Assembly: GCA_900475325.1 (NCBI GenBank)
Contig: LS483371.1
Coordinates: 682,001-746,000 of the forward strand
Length of the DNA: 64,000 nucleotides
Source: Paucimonas lemoignei
Lineage (GTDB): Bacteria > Pseudomonadota > Gammaproteobacteria > Pseudomonadales > Pseudomonadaceae
Direction of reading: 5' to 3'
Position 1 is the stretch's first letter, and every line of letters begins with the position of its first letter. Position numbers and translations under genes: made by a program. The notes beneath the pieces are model-generated. The model saw only the letters and a program-made list of their open reading frames with translations. It did not search any database and had not been told where the DNA came from. This document shows, in pieces, positions 60,081 to 64,000 of this stretch.

Positions 60081-62051
60081 ATGTCTGCGAAAGAAGAATA
60101 TTCAAGGGTGGTCAGAGCCAAAACCGTTACTGTTGGAGCGCAGAGTGCAAGGGCGCTCTTACAACACGAAGTGGTCGGTAAACTGGCAGATGGTCGGTTG
60201 CCATTAGCACTGGCCGATGCTGATCTTAAAGTGAGCATTACACTCGATACGTCAGTGACAGACCCTACCTCTCGTACCGCCTATAAGTTAATTGTGGACG
60301 GAGGGCCACCCATTGATGCCAGTGAGCGTGTGCTCGGTCCGACGGAGTTCGTTCCAGGAACGAAAGTTGATGCTCTGCTGCCCCTGAGTTACATGGTCAC
60401 TGAAGGAGATTTTTTGCTCGACTATGCAACGTACACCACGTTAGGCGAGAACGAGGAAATAGCACATTTACCGATCAGGGTTATCGTTGATCGATCCTCT
60501 CCCGGCGGGGCACACCTAGGCCCTTTGACCTTTAGTACCGTCCCTGATGACCTGCTCACCGAGGCGGACCTTGTGGGCGGTAAATTACCCGGCACTGTCA
60601 ACGACTGGTTCGGCATGGCAGCCCAAGATACAGCTACCGCGTGGATAGCACCTGGACGCACGCCAGCCCCAGGGGACTGGATAGAGTTGCCCTTGGTCAA
60701 GCACGACGTGGTGGTGCCGGGAGAAGAGGTCACGTTCAACTTCGACAAGACGGACCTGACTGCATTTTCGGATGGTTATCAGTCATTCAGCTACAAGCTC
60801 AAGGATGTGCTGGGTAATCCTGAAACCGATCTGGCGACGCCTAAAGTGTTGCGGGTGCTGCTCAGCGATTCCCCGGAAGATATCCTGCCTCCCGTGGTGC
60901 CTGCGTTCGAGGACCATGGTCTTATCACCTGGGATGACGCCAGGCCAGGGTTGCGAGTGCAAATACCGGTCTATACCAACCCTGACCCGACCGATGCGTT
61001 TGTCATCCGTTGGGGCAACTTTAGTGCGCCGGCCAGCCCGCCACTCGGGACATTGCCCAGCCCTTTGCCTACGCCACCCGATCCAATAGCAACGGTTGTT
61101 CTGGACCTTGCTTTCGTTCAGCAGATGCCCAATGGCACGGTTAATGTGTCGTACGAGATTCTTCGTGGCGGTGTTCTGGTCGGGTTCTCTACTGACACCA
61201 CTGTGGAGATGGATCTGAGAACGCCTGGCGCCATTGTGGACCCGGATCCGTTGACCCCTGTCCATGACAACCTTCAGGATCTGACAGTCAAGAGCAGTTC
61301 CGGCGCGGTGAATACCATCCCGCCACAGGATTACAACAATGATGGCACTATAACAATCGCGCGACTGGGCAAGGACGGCGCTGTCGTCTGGCAAAACGGC
61401 GATCTTGTCGAAGTTACCTGGGGTGCTCTGAAATTTCCTTCGCCTCCTTTTGAGATCCAGAATCAAATCGTTGATCTTGTGCTCCCATTGAGCAGCGTAG
61501 ATGTCATACAGCCTGGCCCCAATGGCCCGGTGGATGTCAGCTACACCCTCTCGCGTCCGCTGACACCCGCTCCCAATATGGGTGTGGCTCGATCTGCAGT
61601 TACCAATGTCAACGTAGTTGCAGCTGGGGACGTTCCCGGCGGCGGTTTGCCGCTGGGAGATCCCAGATTCACTGAGGCCAACGCCAATAACATTATCAAT
61701 CAGGCTGCTGCCAGGGGGGGGACGCCTATCCGCATCATGCTGCCTATTACCAATATGGACGTTGGCGATAATCTGTCGATCGAGTTTACAGGTCGTTTCG
61801 GGACAGTTGATGGCAGTGGTGCTCCTATTCCCGGAACTGAAGTAAATGATAACCATAGTCTGGTGCAGGCCGATCTGACCCGGGGGTATTACGAGTTCAT
61901 TATTCCGGAATCCATTCTCCAGCGGATTTGTGAGAATGTAGGAACTGTCAAATATGTAGCAAGTAATAGTGTCGCACCTATCGATTCCGCTACTGTCTTC
62001 GTGAAGATATTTGTACGCACGCCTGGCTATTGCACAGTGCCGACTCCATAG
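60081..62051 (+). CDS. Ig-like-fold repeat protein, 656 aa, unknown function
   Basis: Low-complexity beta-rich protein without signal peptide or membrane segments. Repeats of the type GDxhxhxW occur about 90-135 residues apart: GDFLLDY (109), GDWIELPL (198), DAFVIRW (305), GDLVEVTW (440) and GDNLSIEF (562). The ends of blocks show proline-rich linkers. AGGAGG is well placed before the ATG at 60081. A run of eight G at 61714-61721 lies within the frame. Such proteins are usually exported by type I or other machinery, but no signal for this is visible; the next gene has the same architecture. Function not recognised. Confidence 0.8.
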   Translation: MSAKEEYSRVVRAKTVTVGAQSARALLQHEVVGKLADGRLPLALADADLKVSITLDTSVTDPTSRTAYKLIVDGGPPIDASERVLGPTEFVPGTKVDALLPLSYMVTEGDFLLDYATYTTLGENEEIAHLPIRVIVDRSSPGGAHLGPLTFSTVPDDLLTEADLVGGKLPGTVNDWFGMAAQDTATAWIAPGRTPAPGDWIELPLVKHDVVVPGEEVTFNFDKTDLTAFSDGYQSFSYKLKDVLGNPETDLATPKVLRVLLSDSPEDILPPVVPAFEDHGLITWDDARPGLRVQIPVYTNPDPTDAFVIRWGNFSAPASPPLGTLPSPLPTPPDPIATVVLDLAFVQQMPNGTVNVSYEILRGGVLVGFSTDTTVEMDLRTPGAIVDPDPLTPVHDNLQDLTVKSSSGAVNTIPPQDYNNDGTITIARLGKDGAVVWQNGDLVEVTWGALKFPSPPFEIQNQIVDLVLPLSSVDVIQPGPNGPVDVSYTLSRPLTPAPNMGVARSAVTNVNVVAAGDVPGGGLPLGDPRFTEANANNIINQAAARGGTPIRIMLPITNMDVGDNLSIEFTGRFGTVDGSGAPIPGTEVNDNHSLVQADLTRGYYEFIIPESILQRICENVGTVKYVASNSVAPIDSATVFVKIFVRTPGYCTVPTP

Positions 62052-62127
62052 GCAACAACGGAAGCGGGCGGTGGTCTCACTGCCCGCTAGCTAACAATCA
62101 TAGGTTGATTTCAGTCGGGTTCTTTTT

Positions 62128-64000
62128 ATGAACGCTAATAATGAAACTTCTGGTATATCCCCGCGGGTATTGCCCAGTTTGCAGATCCCCGTGATCGATA
62201 TTACCGGTAATGGTGGGTTGGGCAAAACCGACCTTGCTGATCCACAGAAGGGGGTGCCACTTTTCGCTGATATACTGTTTAGCACACAGGCGGGTGATTA
62301 CGTTGAATTGTTCTGGAATGGCAGAGACGTACAACACTTTGAGGTCAATGATGGCCACCTGAGCAGCGGTGTTATCAGTTTTAGTGTACCGCCACAGGAT
62401 ATCCCGGACAGCCCACCGGACACGCAGGTCTACTATCGCCTTACCACGCGGCAAGGTGGTAATCAGGACAGTTCACCGACAAGACCGGTGGTGGTCAAGC
62501 GCACTGTTCCAGGCGACCCGGACCCTGACAATACAACACCGGTCACTAACGAAAATCTGCTACCACCCAGAGGCGTGCCCCCGGTACTTTCAGTCCCGCA
62601 GGATGTGGATATCACGGTCGACCCTTGGCTGGAGATGCATGTCGGTGATGTGCTGACGCTTTACTGGGGCGGTACAGGACACCCGGTGCGTAACCCTCCA
62701 TTGACCGCCGTGCAGCTCAATCAGCCCCAGACGGTAAGAGTGCCCGCTCAGACGGTAGTGGATGCCGGTGACAGTGAAAAACTGATCGTCAATTACGAAA
62801 TACGCGATGTGGTCAATAACTGGTCGCTGTATTCATTGCCTGCCTTCACCGATGTTCAAATAGACCCGAACGCGCCAGGGGCACCGGTGGTGGTGGAGGC
62901 TGACCCAACGACCAAGGAAATAGATCTCGCCGCTTTGGGGGCAGCAGATGTAAATGTTCGGATACCGCCGGTAGGTTTGAATCCAGGGGACATGATTACT
63001 CTGCACTGGCTTGGCCAAACCGATCAGGGGGTGCCAGTGGTCCCGGTGATTGCGCCGCTACCTGTGGATCCAAACGGTTTTACCCCTGTGTTTAAAGTCG
63101 CCAATGCCGATGTCGCGGCCATCGCCAGCGGGACCGCCCGGGTGTATTACGTCGTTCAGCCGGGTGCCCGCCGCTCAAGGAGTGAAACTATTTCTGTTGT
63201 CGGTCAGCCGGTGCCGCTGGCAGCGCCAACACTAGACGGCGCAGTGGGCAACAGTATCGACCCGGCGGTTGTGCCAGCCACGGGGGCGATAGTAAGAGTC
63301 ATGCCGTATGCGGCGAAGGCCTATGGGGACCTTGTGATCTTGCTATGGGAGGGGCTTGATTCTGCGGGAAACGCATTGGTATTCACGGCTGATTACAGCG
63401 TCGGGCGCAATGAAGAAAATGACGTTATTTCTTTTACTGTCCCGAAACAGAAACTTGTTCCACTGGCCAATGGCATGCTGACATTGAGTTATACAGTTAA
63501 ATTCATGGGCGGGAGCAGTCGTCCTTCGACGTCTGTCACCTATCAAGTCTTGGGTAGTGCATTGCTGCCTAAACCCACCGTTGATAATGCCCCGGGCGAT
63601 GTGTTCGATCCCGATCAATATATCGGCACGGTAGTTCACATCGGTGGCGCAGCAGCCCTGCTCAAACGCCTCGACGAAGTGACGGTGTACTGGGCGGGCT
63701 CCAGTGCCGCTGCGTCCGATAGCAGAAGCTTTTTGGTCAGCACTGACAACCAGGACTTGTCATGGTCTATTGCCGGCACACTGATTGACCTCAGCCGCAA
63801 CGACCAGGTACGGGTTCGCTACGAGGTCAAGCGTGAAGTAGGAACAGATAATTCTGAGGTGCGAGTGGTACAGATCAGTGTCGGGGTAAATCCTGCCATT
63901 CTCAGCATCGTGGATTCAAAAGGGGTCTTGATTCCTAAAAATACCGATACTTCTGACACCAACGTAATACTGACAGGAACCGCAGCGCCGAATTCGACGG
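62128..64000 (+). CDS. Large Ig-like repeat protein (partial, runs off right edge)
   Basis: Frame open from ATG 62128 to the window end, 624 codons visible. Five regular blocks of about 113-117 residues each contain the signature GDhhxLxWxG: GDYVELFWNG (56), GDVLTLYWGG (173), GDMITLHWLG (287), GDLVILLWEG (400) and DEVTVYWAG (516). The final visible residues (NVILTGTAAPNST) are the opening of a bacterial Ig-like unit as found in biofilm-associated giant adhesins. The N-terminus is polar with no signal peptide; no strong SD. It starts 76 bases after the previous gene and shares its repeat signature, so both likely form an operon. Full length and C-terminal secretion signal are beyond the window. 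Confidence 0.8.
   Translation, partial: MNANNETSGISPRVLPSLQIPVIDITGNGGLGKTDLADPQKGVPLFADILFSTQAGDYVELFWNGRDVQHFEVNDGHLSSGVISFSVPPQDIPDSPPDTQVYYRLTTRQGGNQDSSPTRPVVVKRTVPGDPDPDNTTPVTNENLLPPRGVPPVLSVPQDVDITVDPWLEMHVGDVLTLYWGGTGHPVRNPPLTAVQLNQPQTVRVPAQTVVDAGDSEKLIVNYEIRDVVNNWSLYSLPAFTDVQIDPNAPGAPVVVEADPTTKEIDLAALGAADVNVRIPPVGLNPGDMITLHWLGQTDQGVPVVPVIAPLPVDPNGFTPVFKVANADVAAIASGTARVYYVVQPGARRSRSETISVVGQPVPLAAPTLDGAVGNSIDPAVVPATGAIVRVMPYAAKAYGDLVILLWEGLDSAGNALVFTADYSVGRNEENDVISFTVPKQKLVPLANGMLTLSYTVKFMGGSSRPSTSVTYQVLGSALLPKPTVDNAPGDVFDPDQYIGTVVHIGGAAALLKRLDEVTVYWAGSSAAASDSRSFLVSTDNQDLSWSIAGTLIDLSRNDQVRVRYEVKREVGTDNSEVRVVQISVGVNPAILSIVDSKGVLIPKNTDTSDTNVILTGTAAPNST

Noticed and set aside
60783..61856. 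Minus-strand open frame inside the first Ig-like gene
   Set aside because: No SD and no motif; the plus-strand frame has a strong SD and a repeat pattern.

Overview
The window is a chromosomal segment of a Pseudomonas, most likely from the fluorescens or syringae lineage. Gene content and order point to this: an aryl-polyene (APE) type cluster, a SelO that carries every active-site residue at P. syringae numbering, a divergent putA/putP pair, betIBA with a choline ABC importer and a GbdR-type regulator. So does the very high density of Pseudomonas REP/REPIN repeats. No tRNA, rRNA, IS transposase, integrase or CRISPR array was seen.

Layout. 1-3640 (minus): 5' part of an APE-like operon (chain-length-factor-like ketosynthase, acyltransferase, two acyl carrier proteins, membrane protein, AMP ligase cut by the left edge). 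3937-7748: an orphan ParA ATPase, a stand-alone PAAR spike protein whose last codons lie in a REP, thioredoxin 2, and two unrecognised genes, one for an exported protein. 7687-19370: conserved block selO, mscK, K+/H+ antiporter and acyl-CoA dehydrogenase, interrupted by an 885-aa predicted ADP-ribosylating toxin. 19687-30233: a delta-60-repeat protein, putA and putP with four GTTGCA operator-like motifs between them, a PL7 alginate lyase, and a REC-PAS-GGDEF-EAL regulator. 30273-43212: housekeeping and transport genes (zinc peptidase, wHTH protein, ElaA, orphan binding protein, YccS, flavoprotein, DbpA, MdtD-like MFS, TldD/PmbA-like pair, RraA-like). 43757-53123: choline/glycine-betaine module betA-betB-betI, choV-choW-choX and gbdR. 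53448-64000: a surface or accessory region with a jelly-roll-like small protein, two paralogous autotransporters and two consecutive Ig-like repeat proteins, the second cut by the right edge.

How the genes work together. choXWV imports choline, betA and betB oxidise it to glycine betaine, BetI represses through a 20-bp perfect palindrome ahead of betI, and the AraC-type activator next door probably acts at a 21-bp-spaced direct repeat ahead of choX. PutA is both proline catabolic enzyme and putative repressor of the shared putA/putP region.

Most unusual items: the toxin inserted between otherwise conserved genes; the tandem autotransporters with nearly identical barrels but diverged passengers; two long Ig-like proteins without a visible signal peptide, preceded by a 9-bp inverted repeat that touches the Shine-Dalgarno; the unrecognised 352-aa protein with a repeated C-terminal motif; and REP families that keep a common flank but exchange the central palindrome. 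Several genes (ketosynthase-like, selO, antiporter, betA) appear to start with TTG. All functions are read from the sequence by eye; no database search was run.
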